Source: Sorghum bicolor (lineage: Eukaryota > Streptophyta > Magnoliopsida > Poales > Poaceae). Taken from it: a stretch of DNA of 64,000 nt. Below the pieces are notes generated by a model. That model was not told the DNA's origin, made no database searches, and saw nothing but the letters and a program-made list of their open reading frames with translations. The stretch is taken from contig NC_012871.2 in the NCBI RefSeq assembly GCF_000003195.3, positions 17,924,658 through 17,988,657 on the forward strand. Reading direction: 5' to 3'. This document shows positions 11,872 to 24,481 of the stretch, piece after piece; positions within the stretch are counted from its first letter, which is position 1; each line of letters starts with the position of its first letter. Made by a program: the position numbers and the translations under genes.

Positions 11872-12283
11872 TTACTCAAACAAATATGAATATGATTTTC
11901 TCAGAACATCCTCTCTTTCCCAAGTTGCCTCTGCTTTCGAATACCGATTCCACTGCACTTTGCACATTCTAATAACCCGACTTCTGGTGACTCTCTCAGC
12001 TGTCTCTAGTATTCTGATCGGATACTCTTCATAAGTGAGATCACCTTTAACAGAAAGCTCTTCCAATGGTATTTGCTCCTCGGGTACACGCAAACACTTC
12101 TTAAGTTGTGACACATGGAACACATCATGCACACCAGATAAACTCTCAGGTAACTCTAACTGATACGCTACTTCTCCACACCTTTGCAAAACTTTAAACG
12201 GACCGACATACCTTGGAGCTAGCTTTCCTTTCATATTAAACCTCTTCACACTCCGCATAGGTGACACTTTCAGATAGACATAA
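11872..12283 (-). pseudogene. Ty3/gypsy integrase C-terminus with chromodomain-like tail
   Basis: The minus-strand reading begins (after the solo LTR) YVYLKVSPMRSVKRF, then LAPRYVGPFKVL and VFHVSQLKKCL, the usual integrase C-terminal barrel of chromoviruses. The end, VQWNRYSKAEATWEREDVLR, has the aromatic/W pattern of a chromodomain that targets insertion to modified histones. It is separated from the integrase core (15520 upward) by the solo LTR at 12284-15291. The pol stop lies at 11872, about 45 bp before the polypurine tract. Confidence 0.85.
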
Positions 12284-15200
12284 TGTAACACCCCAAATTT
12301 TGCAATTTTCCAAAATAGGATGAATTGTTAATTTGTGTATTTTTGTGCCCATGAAATATAGGAAAAATAATATTTTTATTTCAATTAAAATTTACTATAG
12401 GAGTTAGCAACTTGTTTGAGCATGCATGCCTCTGCATTTGATTTATTTTGATGAGTGGGTTTGACTAAAGCTTAAAAAGAATTCAAATTTGGTTTTGAAA
12501 TGTGTTTTGTTTTAAAAGAAAAGAGAAACAGAAAATGAAAAAAAAGGAAGAACCCTCCCCTTTGGTTTTGGCCCGGAGGCCCACACCCCACCCCCTGCCT
12601 TTCCCTCGGCCCAGCCAAGCGCAGAAGGCCGCGGCCCAGCTAAGCCCCCGCGCCAGCAACCCTCCCCCCTCTTTTCTTCCACCGACGAGCGGGTCCCGCG
12701 CCCCGTTTCGCTGCCAGGTGGGACTCAGAGGTCAGGACCGTCCCCTATCTCAGTCCGGGTAGGACACGAGTCCGGTCGCACCCACCGCGCGCGATTCGCG
12801 CGAGCAATCCTTGCTCCGCACGTTTGCTCCTTTAAATAGCGGCCTCCGCTGCCCCACGACCCCTACTCCAATCCCCGAGCCGGTCGCATAAGCTCTCGCC
12901 GAGAAAAACATCGCCGAGATCCACCCCGAAAGCAAACCGTCGCTGCGACGCATCTTCATGCCCGTGAGTATCTTGCCGAGCCTCGTTTCTCGTTTGCGAA
13001 GTCGCCGAGACTCTTTGCTCGCGATTTCGTGTTCTCTATGCTCCGTGTAACCTCGCCGAACAATCTTACAGAGCCGCCGTCTGCCCCTCACCGTTGCAAG
13101 CTCGAGTCGGTCTCCCTTAGTCCCAAACTCGGCCCCAGGTGAGTTCGCATCGAGCGCCTAAGTGTTCTGGTGCTTTCGGTTTAGTCTCTCGTGCCCTAAA
13201 GCGCTGGATTGGACGACTCCGGCCATGTTCGGCCATGGCGCCGCAGCGGCCGACCTCAACTCTGGCTGGCCGACTCCATCCTTCCCTGCGATCTAATCTC
13301 AGCCACCCATCCGTGATCTGACGGCCACAGATGAAACGTACCCTTTCGGCCGCAACGTTTACAAAAGAACCCCTCTAGTTTTTAAAGAGTTAACCCGCGG
13401 TCCTTAGCGAATTTTTCAGAATACGTTTTCTAATTCCGAAAGCGTAATCCCGTCTGCTCAGATTGAAAATACGCTTTCACAGCTTAAAAGCGTACTCCGT
13501 GCTGGTTTTATTCAAAAATACGTTTTCAGCAAATTACCAAATTGCGACTGGTTTTATATTGCTCATAAAATATTCATCTTAATTCCGTTTTAATCCGTTC
13601 AAATTGCGTTGGTTTTGTCTTCGAAAGATCTACATGTTAGTAAAACTGTTTTCTCAGTTTGAAACTTTTTAATTCCGTGACCCAAATCAATTAATTGTTT
13701 TTCTAAAGAAAATCTTGAAAAATCATATATTCTTCGTTTTAACACCGTTTTGATCCGTTCAAGTTGCGTTAGATTCGTTTTTGCGTAATCTATAGATTAG
13801 TAGCTCTGTTATACATGCTTCCAACTTTTTAAATCTAAACTTAGACTTAATCTATTATTTTATTAAAGGAAATCTTAGGAAAATCATAACTTCTTCGTTA
13901 TAGCTCCGATTTTCGTGATCTTTACGTCTATGTGATCGTAGAGCGATGTAGATTTGTTTTATAAACTTTTTATCTTTATTTTCTACTGTTGGTGTATTGT
14001 TCTAATTATAGGTTTGTTTTGCTTTGTATGATTGCCTCTGGATGATTGATGTTGATGTGATGACTGAGTTTAGTCGGTGAGCTTTTACGTGGTGGTCAAG
14101 AAGCAGTTTGTGGAAGATTTGGAACTAAAAGAAGGATCTGAGTTTCAAGGCAAGTATAGCATGGGATCATCCTTGTTTCCTATCAACTTTAATCACACAA
14201 TTCATATTGCATGTGTCTTCTTGCTAAGGATTTTCTAGTATTGATCTTATACCTTGTCACCTATGGTTTTGCATTGGGTAGCTTATGCTAGTGCTCCACT
14301 AAACCATGATCTTGTAATTTGATTAATGGAATATGCAATAAACATTAAAAGAGGACTTTTTAGCAACTTTGGTAAAGAGGGCTGGAGCATTAGGCTATCC
14401 TATGGTGCTCTAGTTTCTCTCCATAAGGACTTATCTATATATGACCATCTGAGACATACAGTACAACTGTGAGGGCTACATGGCTCTGGCTTTAGCTCAG
14501 TATGAGGACCTTTTCTAGCTTGTTAGTGGTTACCCTTATGGCGCAAGTGGGGGATAGCAGACCGTGGATTCCTGCGGGTGAGTCACACGGACTGACTAAC
14601 GAAACCTAGCGGCCCTAACTTGTTAGACGAACCTTTGAAAGGCTTCATAGTGAACCCTGCCGGCCTCCCTAGGAAGGGGGTTTAGAGACTCATGACCTCG
14701 GGCGAAAGGGTAAATCATGACTCACAGTGAAAGTGTACAACCTCTGCAGAGTATAAAACTGATATATCAACCGTGCTCACGGTCACGAGCAGCCTTGGAC
14801 CAATACAGAATAAATAATCACTAATGGCAAATCATTAATGTTATTATTGTTAATAGGTTGTTTATGCTATTCTTTACTCACTTTACTTGATCATGAGTTT
14901 ATTTTGGGTCTTGGCAACTTGATGCTACTCACATGCTAAAATTGTGACAACTAAAAGCTACATGCAGTTCAACCAGTGTCTAGCCTTTGAGCCTCATGAA
15001 CCCTATGTTATTCTTGCTGAGTACGAGATGTACTTACGCTTGTCTTTACATTTTATTTGGATAAAAATCCCGGATGGGTACCAGATTGCAAGCTTGGAAA
15101 AGAGTTTAGGCTTGTGCTCAACCAGTCAGTTGTCCCTGTGGATTTGGAGCTTTCGCCTGAAGAACAGAGTGTCTTTCCGCTGTTTGCTATCTAAGGTTAT

Positions 15201-15291
15201 ATCTTTTATACTAAGTTCGTTATATATAAGCATTGTCTATTGATATTACCCCTATTTGTGGCTATATGTGAGATTTGACTTCCTGGGCTCA
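12284..15291 (+). mobile_element. Solo LTR nested in the Ty3/gypsy pol
   Basis: A 3.0-kb sequence with TGTAACACCCC start and GGCTCA end, flanked by near-identical 5-bp sites cataa (12279-12283) and catat (15292-15296), and with no coding domains. It interrupts the integrase reading frame. Its interior shares blocks with the reverse complement of the host gypsy LTR (for example 'ctttagctcagtatgagga', 'gggcgaaagggtaaatcatg'), so it is a related LTR family in opposite orientation. A promoter-like 'cctttaaatagcggcc' lies at ~12830. Recombination between the two LTRs of a former full element would explain it. Confidence 0.82.
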
Positions 15292-17121
15292 CATATGGTG
15301 TGTATCTGGTTTTGTTCTTAAAACCTCACCTTCCTCGAAAGCTAGTTCTCTCCTACGTGTATCTGCATAACTTTTCTGACGAGACTGAGCAACTCTCAGA
15401 TTATCCCGGATGGTTCGCACTTGTTGTTCTGCATGTCTAAGCACATCTGTACCAAACACCTGAGTCTCTCCTGTCTGATTCCAAAACAAAGGTGTTCTAC
15501 ACTTACGACCATATAATGCTTAAAACGGTGCCATTTTAAGACTTTGCTGATAATTGTTGTTGTAGGAAAACTCTGCATATGGCAAACTCTTATCCCAACT
15601 GGTTCCATACTGCAAAGCACAAGCTCTTAACATATCCTCTAGTATCTGATTGATCCTCTCAGTCTGTCCATCTGTCTGTGGATGATATGCTATACTAAAA
15701 TTCAACTTTGTCCCCAAGAAATCATGCACTGCTTTCCAAAAAGTAGAGGTAAACTGAGTGCCTCTATCAGATACAATCTTCTTAGGCACTCCATGCAAAC
15801 AAACTATCCGTTTGACTGGCAAGAAGTGAGAAACTTTAGTCAATCGATCCACTATTACCCATATTGAATCATATCCTCTCTGCGTACGCGGTAAACTCAC
15901 TATGAAATCCATGCCTACTTCTTCCCACTTCCATTCAGGAATTTTCATTGGTTGCAACAGTCTGGCTAGCCTCTGATGTTCAGCTTTCACTCGCTGACAA
16001 GTATCACACAAAGCAACATACTCAGCTACATCTCTCTTTAATCCATACCACCAATACTTCTGTTTCAGATCTAGATACATCTTAGTACTTACAGGGTGAA
16101 TGGAATATGCTAACTCATGAGCCTCTCTCAGAATCATATCATGAATAGCCTTCACTTCAGGAACACATATCCTTTTTCCAAACCACAGTACACCATTGTC
16201 ATCTATTCTGAATCCTGATGCTTTGCCTAGTACCACATTCTGTGCTATCTCCTTTAGTTTCTCATCTTCCAACTGTCCTTTCAATATCTCTTCCTCTAGA
16301 GTAGGAGTGACCTCAATTTCCATAGCATTTACTACAATTCCCAAGTTCAAATATGCAAATTCAGCACACAACTCCTCAGATTCATTTGTCGCCCAAAGCT
16401 CATTAGCATATTTCTTTCTGCTAAGTGCATCAGCCACGACGTTCGCCTTTCCAGGATGATAATGCACTTCCAAATCATAATCTTTTATCAGTTCCAACCA
16501 TCTTCGTTGCCTCAAATTCAGATATGTCTGGGTGAAGATATACTTCAAACTCTTATGATCAGTATATATGTCACTCTTATGCCCAATCAAATAGTGTATC
16601 CAAATCTTCAATGCATGGACTACAGCTGCTAACTCTAGATCATGAGTAGGATAATTCAGCTCATGTTTCCTCAACTGTCTAGATGCATAAGCAACAACTC
16701 TACCTTCTTGCATAAGAACACAACCCAAACCCAGACAAGAAGCATCACAATAGATAGAGAAACTCTTACTCAGATCTGGCAATACCAACACAGGTGCATT
16801 AGTCAATCTCTTCTTAAACTCCTCAAAACTAGCCTGACACTTATCAGACCATACAAACTTAGCATTCTTCTCCAACAGAGCAGTCATAAGCTTTGCAAGT
16901 TTTGTGAACCCTTCAATGAATCTACGATAGTAACCAGCTAAACCAAGAAAACTGTGAATTTCACTTACATCTGTAGGTGGTTTCCAATTCAGCACATCTT
17001 TCACCTTACTAGGATCCACTGCAATACCACCATTAGAGACAACATGACCAAGAAAAGACACTTCTTCCAACCAAAACTCACACTTACTACGCTTGGCATA
17101 CAGCTTATGTTCTCTAAGTTT
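15292..17121 (-). pseudogene. Ty3/gypsy RT thumb, RNase H and integrase
   Basis: On the minus strand, [17 protein letters not shown] (RT thumb) is followed by RNase H with [20 protein letters not shown] and [10 protein letters not shown] (the D-E-D residues are present). The HHCC zinc-finger segment ends [12 protein letters not shown]. The integrase core has [10 protein letters not shown] (first D), [11 protein letters not shown] (second D) and [11 protein letters not shown] (E). Between HFLPVK and [10 protein letters not shown] about 15-20 residues usual for the family are missing, an in-frame deletion of the core. A single stop at ~17122 separates it from the RT palm. The 3' side is cut by the solo LTR. 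Confidence 0.9.
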
Positions 17122-18035
17122 CTATAAGACCAATCTCAGATGTTCAGCATGTTCTTCCTTAGAGAATACCAGAATATCATCAATAAAGACCACCACAAAC
17201 TTATCAAGATACTCCATAAATACTTTATTCATCATGTACATAAAGTAAGCTGGTGCATTGGTCAAACCAAAAGACATAACTGTATACTCATACAACTCAT
17301 ACCTTGTTGTGAAAGCTGTCTTTGGTATATCTGAATTCTGAATCTTCAATTGATGATAACCAGAACGCAAATCAATCTTAGAGAACACACAAACACCTCT
17401 TAACTGATCAAATAAGTCATCAATCCTAGGCAGTGGGTATTTATTCTTGATGGTGACCTCATTAAGTGACCGATAATCAACACACATTGACTACCATCCT
17501 TCTTATCAACAAAGATAACTGGTGCACCCCATGGTGATGAACTAGGACGAATGAACCCTTTATCTTGCAATTCCTTAATTTGTTTCTTAAGTTCTTCTAG
17601 TTCATTAACCCCCATTCTATATGGTCTTTTAGCTATGGGTGCAGTACCAGGTAGTAATTCAATAATAAATTCAATGTCTCGGTCAGGTGGCATACCTGGC
17701 AATTCATCTGGAAAGACATCCGGAAACTCATCCACTACCAGATTCTGAGGATCAACATCATCATTCAGTTGGTCCACCTTAGCTGTGAGTGGTGCTTGCA
17801 CTGTTACATCAACACTGATTCGTTTTCCCTTTGGGGTTGTCAGAGCCACTACTCTCTCCTTGCACTTAATATCTGAATCATGTTGCTTCATCCAATCCAA
17901 ACCCAAGATCACATCTATGCCTGAAGTTCTCATAACCATGGGACTGATAGGAAAATCTACCCCCCTTAAAGAAAGACTTGCTAAGGGGTAACATAAAGAA
18001 ACTGGTATAGTTCCACCCGGTGAATTAACTAGCAT
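17122..18035 (-). pseudogene. Ty3/gypsy protease C-terminus and RT palm
   Basis: The reading starts in protease (GIDVILGLDWMKQHD) and continues through FPDVFPDELPGMPPDRD, the linker before RT, and DKGFIRPSSSPWGAPVIFV. A frameshift near 17487 moves the RT palm into another frame: [33 protein letters not shown] and the catalytic [13 protein letters not shown]. All RT catalytic aspartates are present but the frame is not open. Confidence 0.9.
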
Positions 18036-19305
18036 AGGGGGTTTTCATTGCAACTAGTGGAATGCTATGAACTCTAACAAATGCTTGTGATATGAATGTA
18101 TGCGAAGCTCCAGAATCAAATAAAACTGTAGCAGGGAAAGAGTTGATGCTGAACGTACCCATCATAATCTCTGGTCCCTCCTGAACTGTCTCCGTAGCCA
18201 CATTGTTCACTGTTGCTGCATAAGCAGTAGACTTCTGGTTGTTGTTCTGCTTGTTAAACTTCTCTGGACAATCGTATGACATATGCCCTTCCTTCCTGCA
18301 CTGGAAACACCTCGTAGGAGTATTGGTAGCACTCCTCTTCATGGGGGTGGCATTTGAATTTCCCGAGCGGTGTGTCTGCGGACTATTCTGCTGTTGTGTG
18401 GGATTACGTTGCTCGAATGGAGGACGTTGGTTCCCACTCTGTGATTGATTCTGGAAACGCTGAGGTTGCTGGTTGCGGTTCGACTGACTAACTGGTCCCT
18501 GGAACCTCTGCTGATAGCCTTGATGAGAACTGAAACGCTGACGGTTGTTGATCCCTGAACCTTGTGCCAGCATCCTTCTCTTCTTATCCTGACCCTTACG
18601 CATATTATCAAGCACAATGGCACGATTCACAAGAGCATGGAAGGTAGGATAGGTGTTTCCAGCCAACTGTAACCTGAGCTCGTAGTAAAGACCTTTCATG
18701 AACAGACGCTGCTTATCAGCATCTTCCCTGACATCGTTCGTAGCATAGCGAGCCAACTGTTCAAATGTGTCATGATATTCTGCCACAGTCATGGAGCCCA
18801 TCCTGAGTGATCTGAATTCTTCTTGCTTGAGCTCCATCATTCCCTCATTTATATGTCGAGCTCTGAAGTCCCTATAGAATTCCAGCCATGTGACAGGAGG
18901 AGCATTGTTGGGACGAGCAGCTTGATATGACTCCCGTCATGTTTGAGTTGCCCCTTGAAGCTGTCCAGAAGCATACAACACCTTCTCCAAGTCATTGCAC
19001 TGTGCTATGTTCAATTGCCTCTCCACGGCACGTAACCAATCATCTGCCTCCATAGGATAAGCTGAGTGTATAAATACTGGAGGTCTTCCCTTCATAAACT
19101 TCCCACGCTTATCCCTCATATGAACAGGTGGTGGTGTTGGTGGAGGTTGCTGCTGTAGGTGCTGCATGAAAATGTGCATCATCTCATTTTGAGTTTGCAT
19201 GAGTTCCTCCACAGTGATTGGGGCATTGCCACCATTGCCATTGCCACGGCCTCTACCCCTGCCTCTTCCCCTTGCTTCCATCTGCATTCCAAGGTATATA
19301 AACAC
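18025..19305 (-). pseudogene. Ty3/gypsy gag and protease N-terminus
   Basis: Gag begins near MEARGRGRGRGRGNGNGG, with an RG-rich N-terminus, then PPVFIHSAYPMEADDWLRAV of the retrotransposon gag domain. An in-frame TGA at 18937 replaces an expected tryptophan (before ESYQAARP). The second half has the domain end, a glutamine-rich linker and a CCHC zinc knuckle CFQCRKEGHMSYDC. Protease follows with VLFDSGASHTFIS, whose D-S-G is the catalytic motif. The next part of pol is in another frame. Confidence 0.9.
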
Positions 19306-20190
19306 ATCTTAGTAATGTCCAACATGACAATTACAAGCGTTAACGGAATCTGAAATTTTCTGGGTAACATCCAACATCAGCAGTTCAGAAAATCAGTCAT
19401 ATCTCGAGTTACAGAATTCAAAAGGATACATGAAGTACACCGTTAGAAAGATAAAGAAATTGTCTACAACTTTCATTTAGATCATATTAACAGATTCCAA
19501 CATTAGGTTAATCAAAAACTGGGTATAACCGAAACTGTTCTAGAATTCCAGACTGCGCAGAAACCTCAACTTTAAACAGTCATAACTCACAGCTCATAAT
19601 AGATAATAGGGTCATTCTTACGGCATTGGAAAGGTATGAAAGTCTACTTGTTCCCAGAAACATTTGATGAACATTGCACGAACAGAATTTGATTTATTCC
19701 AGAATCATTGCAGACTGCTCCAGAAAAACAGCAAAAGACAGAAACAGGATATGACCCCAAACCACTTTTTATTCATGTTCTTACTTAAGGTTCTTAACTA
19801 GGGAACTTGTGGATATGCCCACAAGGTTCCAGCACTCATTACAAAAATCCAAATCAAGCATAAGCATAATAACAAACCAAACCAAGCATCAAAAGTTCAC
19901 ACTTCAAGCATTGACTCAACTTGCGGTACTAACGTTATCTTCCTATTAAGAGTAAAGATCCAATAACTCCTATTTCAATAACGTTAGAAGGTGGTAAGAA
20001 AAGTTCTAAAAGCATATTCAAACCAAGGAGTGGGGATGAGAACAAGTCTTTAAAACAAGCAACAAGGTGAAGATGAATAGGATATAGTGTAGAAGAAAAT
20101 ATCAAGATTTATAGAACAAGGATTTTATAGCAATTTCAAAACCTTAAGACGGTCAATTTCTAACTAGGCTTGCGTCCGATAGTCAACAAA
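19306..20190 (-). other. Untranslated leader of Ty3/gypsy element
   Basis: About 890 bp between the primer-binding site and gag on the minus strand. It has no long reading frame and no recognisable domain; it is moderately AT-rich. It presumably holds packaging signals. Confidence 0.6.
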
Positions 20191-20204
20191 GCTTTGATAC
20201 CAAT
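20191..20204 (-). promoter_or_regulatory. Primer-binding site of Ty3/gypsy element
   Basis: The minus strand reads TTGGTATCAAAGC directly after the 5' LTR, matching the 3' end complement of initiator methionine tRNA apart from one base (TGGTATCAGAGC is the usual form). It confirms minus-strand orientation. Confidence 0.88.
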
Positions 20205-20205
20205 T

Positions 20206-22976
20206 TGTCACACCCATATTTTAAGAACAAAATAGGATGCATAAAAGACTCATATGTGCCCCAGAAACAGTCGCACACATAAGTAGACAAATCTCAAGTG
20301 TACCATTGCAGTGTTTATTACATAGCGGAATATAATATATCACATAGTCTCATACAAAAATGATAGCATAAAGTAAGCAACGCTCTCGACGGAAGCTCCA
20401 CACAGGGACACTGTTGACTGGTTGACTCCAAACCTAATACTCATAGCGATAGTCCACATTCCAATCATCATCATTAGCATAACCTGGGGTGTTGGGAAAT
20501 TGCAAGAGTGAGCACATATCGTACTCAACAAGTATAACCAGGGGTTCATGAGGCTCAAATAGCTGACACTAGTTTGACTACATTTAGCTTTTATATGTAG
20601 ATAGCATATTTAATTATTGGAAAGCAAATATCAAGGTAGCATATTAACTCCCATAACCAAATGATCAATGTATACAAGAATTAAGAATAACACATATAAA
20701 CAACATAATAAACCATCAATTATCATCATTAATCATGTTCATCAGTGTCCATCTATTCCGTCAGTTTTCCGGGCCGCCCGTATCCATGGGCACGGCTAGT
20801 ATACCAGATTTAACACTCTGCAGAGGTTGTACATCTTTCCCCATGAGTCGTGATTTACCCTTTCGCCCGAGGTAGCTAATCTCTTAACCCCCTTCCAAGG
20901 GAGGTCGGCAGGGATCACTATGAAGCCTTTCAAAAGTTCGTCTAACATGTTAGGGCCGCAAGATTTCCTTTGCGCGCAGATATAGAGCCCCCCTTCCGAT
21001 GGCACAATGACTCGCAGCCTATACACATACAGACGGAGGCCACACTACACCTAAAACGGTTCAGCCCCTCCGCCCTTTCGGGTAACCTCTAACAAGCTAG
21101 AAAAGTTCTTCATACTGAGCTAAAGCCAGAGTCATATAGCCCTCATGGTTGTACGAGTTGTCCCAGCTTTTGCCAAGGGATAAGTCCTTATGGAGGGTCA
21201 AGATCAATCCAGCAAAAGCCAGAGTTTTTTCCACTCTTTATATTCAAGTTGCTAGAAAGCTTATTTTATTGTTTATTGTATATTCAAATATTCATGTCAC
21301 AAGATCATGGATTAATAATCAAGCACTAGCAAGAACTACCCAAATGCATAACAAAATAGGTAACAAGGAATTCAGGATAACAATCATCTATGATTTTGCT
21401 AAGGTCATCAAGGTGGTCACATGCATATGATATATATTGTATTAATTGTGTATAGGTAACAAGGATGGTCCCAGGTTATACTTGCCTTGATCAAAGCTCT
21501 CCTGAGCCTGCTGGTCTTCAAAGGCTTGGTCTTGATCACCAATGTACGGCTCACCGTCTATTCCCAAACATCAATCAACAACACGCAATCCAATATAGAC
21601 AATCATACACGAAGCAAACAAGCTATAATTAGAACATTACACCAACAGTGATAAATCAAAGATAAAAGTTTATAAAAATATTCTATGTAGCGCTACGATC
21701 ACACAAACGTAAAGTTCACGAAAATCGGAATTAAAACGTGGAAGATATGAATTTTCTAAGATTTCCTATAGAGAAATAATCAATTAAATACTACTGCAGA
21801 ATTTAAAAGTTTCAAAACGGTGAAATATTACTTCTAACATGTAGAGCTCGTAAATACGAATCCAACGAAATTTGAACAGACAAAAACGGAGTTAAAATGA
21901 ATATTTTATGAGCAATTTAAATCCAGTGGGAGACTTGTAATTATTGGAAAGCGTATTTGGAACCCAGCCGACAGGAATTACGCTTTTGAAACATGGAAAG
22001 CGTAAACTGTGAAAGTCGCCGAGGACGGAGGGTTCAAAAAGCGAAAACTCCAGGGGCTCTTAATCAAAATAGCCCCCGAAGGGGTATCTTCTAATCCTGG
22101 CCTTTGATCTTGGATCCGACGGTTCTCAGCGCATCAGAGGTGCCAGGCGGCGGCCAGCCGACTGGCTGTCTGCTCCGGCGCGGTGGTGCGCCATGAGCGC
22201 CGCTGCTAAGCTTGCCGGCGCCTGCGTTCTCGCGATTTCGTGCACCAAACGCCCAGCCAAAGACATGAGGAGGTAGAGGAGCATGCGGCGACCTCACCAA
22301 GGGTGTTCTCACGGCCCGCGAAGGTTCGAGGAGGAGAAGCTACGCGCGGCGGCGGAAATTTTTCCGACGAGATCCGGAAAACACGGTTTAGGGCTTGGTT
22401 TCACTAAATAGATGCAAAGGGGAGTTCGCTGCGGTGCTTGGGGTTCTTATAGGGCGCAAAGGAGCAAGAAATCCCGGAATCTTCGGGATTTGGGAGTTTG
22501 GCTCGGGATCGGTTGTTTCCAACCGAGTCCTACCCGGCCACGGCAGGAGGTAGGGGAAGGAGTGGGCGCTGCCTTGCGGGCCCCGGGTGTCAGCGGTGCA
22601 AAGAGAGAAAAGAGAGGGGAGGGACGCGGGCCGCGGGGAACGCTGGGCTGCGGGGGTCTGCTGGGCCTCGGCCGATTGGGCCATCAGGCCGAGAGCAGGT
22701 GTCTAACTCTCTTTCTCTTTTTTTTTAATTTCTTTTCTGTTTTATTTTCCAAAGCCTTTTCTAAATATGATTTTTAAATGGAAATAAATTCAAGCTAGAG
22801 GCAAACAATACAAAATAAAATATGCGTCAACATGAATGCATAACAAGTTTATAATCTTAGGATAAATTTTAATTTTGACCAAAAATTATTTAAGTGCTAA
22901 ATTTAAATGCGCACAAAAATGCTTAATTAAATCAAATTAATCCCTATTAATTTAAATCAGATTTTTAGGTGTTACA
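20206..22976 (-). repeat. 5' LTR of Ty3/gypsy element
   Basis: 2771 bp, TG...CA ends in either reading, near-identical to 9091-11825. On the minus strand TATAAGAA at 22444-22451 is the likely promoter TATA box. It holds a 38-bp stretch (from ~21733) that is absent from the other LTR. Confidence 0.92.
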
Positions 22977-22981
22977 ATCAC
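22977..22981. repeat. Target-site duplication of Ty3/gypsy element, right
   Basis: ATCAC, matching 9086-9090. Removing the element and one copy restores continuous LINE coding sequence across the site. Confidence 0.92.
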
Positions 22982-24427
22982 ATAGGTTGTAGAAATCCGT
23001 ATTAATGATCGGCCAACAATGCTTGATGAAGTCGGTATTGAAACTATCCGGTCGAGGGGTTTTATTAGAAGGAAGTTGTTTAACCACATCATCAACTTCA
23101 GCTCTTGAGAATTCGAGGACGAGACTAGAAAGATTTGTGTTGTTTACAAAAAAAGTGGGCAGATCAAAATGAGGGGAGAGAGGTTACTTGTGCCCAATCT
23201 TTCTTTGAATGATAGCCAAATTAATTCTGCTTTTTCGTGATGGCTGTAAAAGGAACTTCCCTGGTCATCATCCAGTCGTGTAATAAAGTTTCTCCTATGC
23301 TTGATAGTGGCTTGTGCATGAAAGAACTTGGTGCTAGCATCCCCCAAAGTGAACCACTTAATATGCCCTCTTTGCTTCCAGTAAGCTCTCTGCTGTTGTA
23401 GGAGTGAAATCAATTTTCTTTCAAGTGACTTTCTGAAATTCCACTCAATGATACTGAGATCTCTGAATTCCTCCAACATATTAACAAAAGTGAGAATCAA
23501 CTTGATATTAGCAATATTTTGTTTTAGATTTGATAGAGTTTGATTCCATTGTTTCAAAACTTTTCTCAGAATCTTGAACTTAGCAGTGAGGATCTTAGCT
23601 GCATCAGAGTGATAAATAGGCGTGTCCCAAGCTGCTTGAACCTGATTCATAAAGTCATCTTGTTGTAGCCAAAAATTTTCAAATCTAAAGACACATCCTT
23701 TGGGAATATCTATGGAGATGGTAATGAGACAAAGAACATGGTCTGAAGTCTCCATAACCAGAGTAGAGACAAATGTATTCGGAAAAGAAAAGGTCCAATT
23801 AGGCGATGAGAAGAACCAATCTAGTCTTTCCAAGAGAGGAGGAAGCTGTTTATTTGTCCAAGTAAAACGTTGACCTTTTAATGGTAGTTCCACCAACCCC
23901 AATGCACTAATTGCTTCATTGAACATCAGCATGTCAGCTACATCAGCACCTGGTTTGTTTCTGTGCAAAGGGTTCCTATAAAGGTTAAAATCCCCAACCA
24001 CTAACCAGTCAACATTATCCGGCATTTGAATGTTCTGAAACCACTGTATAAACTCCTTTTTCCCAGCAGGGGTACAGGGTGCATAAATATTAGTTAGGAT
24101 CCAACTAGCATTATTATGCACACAAGAGAAAAGAACAGAAGTGGCATAACTATTTTGGAAAATCAAAGACACAGAGAAGACTGAACTTTTCCAAATGATA
24201 ATTGATCCTCCAGAGGCACCATTAGAAGGGAGGAATTCAAAACAGTCAAAATGAGTTGGGCAAAACAGGCGTATGAAGGTAGTATCAAAGGAAGCACGTT
24301 TTGTTTCTTGTAAACAAATAACGTCACAATTATTTTCAGAGATACGGTCTCTGATAGCATTCCACTTTTTCTCTGAGTTAATACCACGGATGTTCCAGCT
24401 TAACACTTTCCATAGTTTAACAGCCAT
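22982..24427 (-). pseudogene. LINE ORF2 apurinic/apyrimidinic endonuclease domain
   Basis: It starts MAVKLWKVLSWNIRGINSE, the typical opening of plant L1 ORF2. The EEP-fold endonuclease motifs follow: CLQETKRASFD (catalytic E), NIYAPCTPAGKKEF, WLVVGDFNLYRNPLHRNK (catalytic D/N), FTWTNKQLPPLLERLDWFF and ETSDHVLCL (S-D-H end motif). The C-terminal linker before RT continues to 23144, then a frame change leads to KHCWPIINTDFYNLC at the gypsy junction. The enzyme would nick target DNA to prime reverse transcription. Confidence 0.92.
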
Positions 24428-24481
24428 GAAACAAGTTTATGATAGCAAAAGAAACATCTTAGAAAGCTAAGATGGCTAAAA

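Larger units (their letters stand above)
9091..22976 (-). mobile_element. Ty3/gypsy LTR retrotransposon (Tekay/RIRE3-like), nested
   Basis: A 13.9-kb element on the minus strand, inserted in the LINE ORF2. It has 2.7-kb LTRs with TG...CA ends, a 5-bp TSD (ATCAC), a primer-binding site next to the right LTR, a purine tract next to the left LTR, gag and pol in the order protease-RT-RNase H-integrase, and a chromodomain-like C-terminus. The order and C-terminal VQWNRYSKAEATWE motif point to a chromovirus, and the long LTR suggests the Tekay lineage (inference). Stops and frameshifts in gag and pol make it non-autonomous. A solo LTR interrupts pol. Confidence 0.93.

Noticed and set aside
12284..15291. 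Possible host gene in the GC-rich part of the solo LTR (12540-13320)
   Set aside because: Bounded by TG...CA and target duplications inside gypsy pol, and shares blocks with the host element's LTR.
16196..16941. + strand ORFs across the gypsy pol
   Set aside because: Opposite strand of RNase H and integrase coding sequence.
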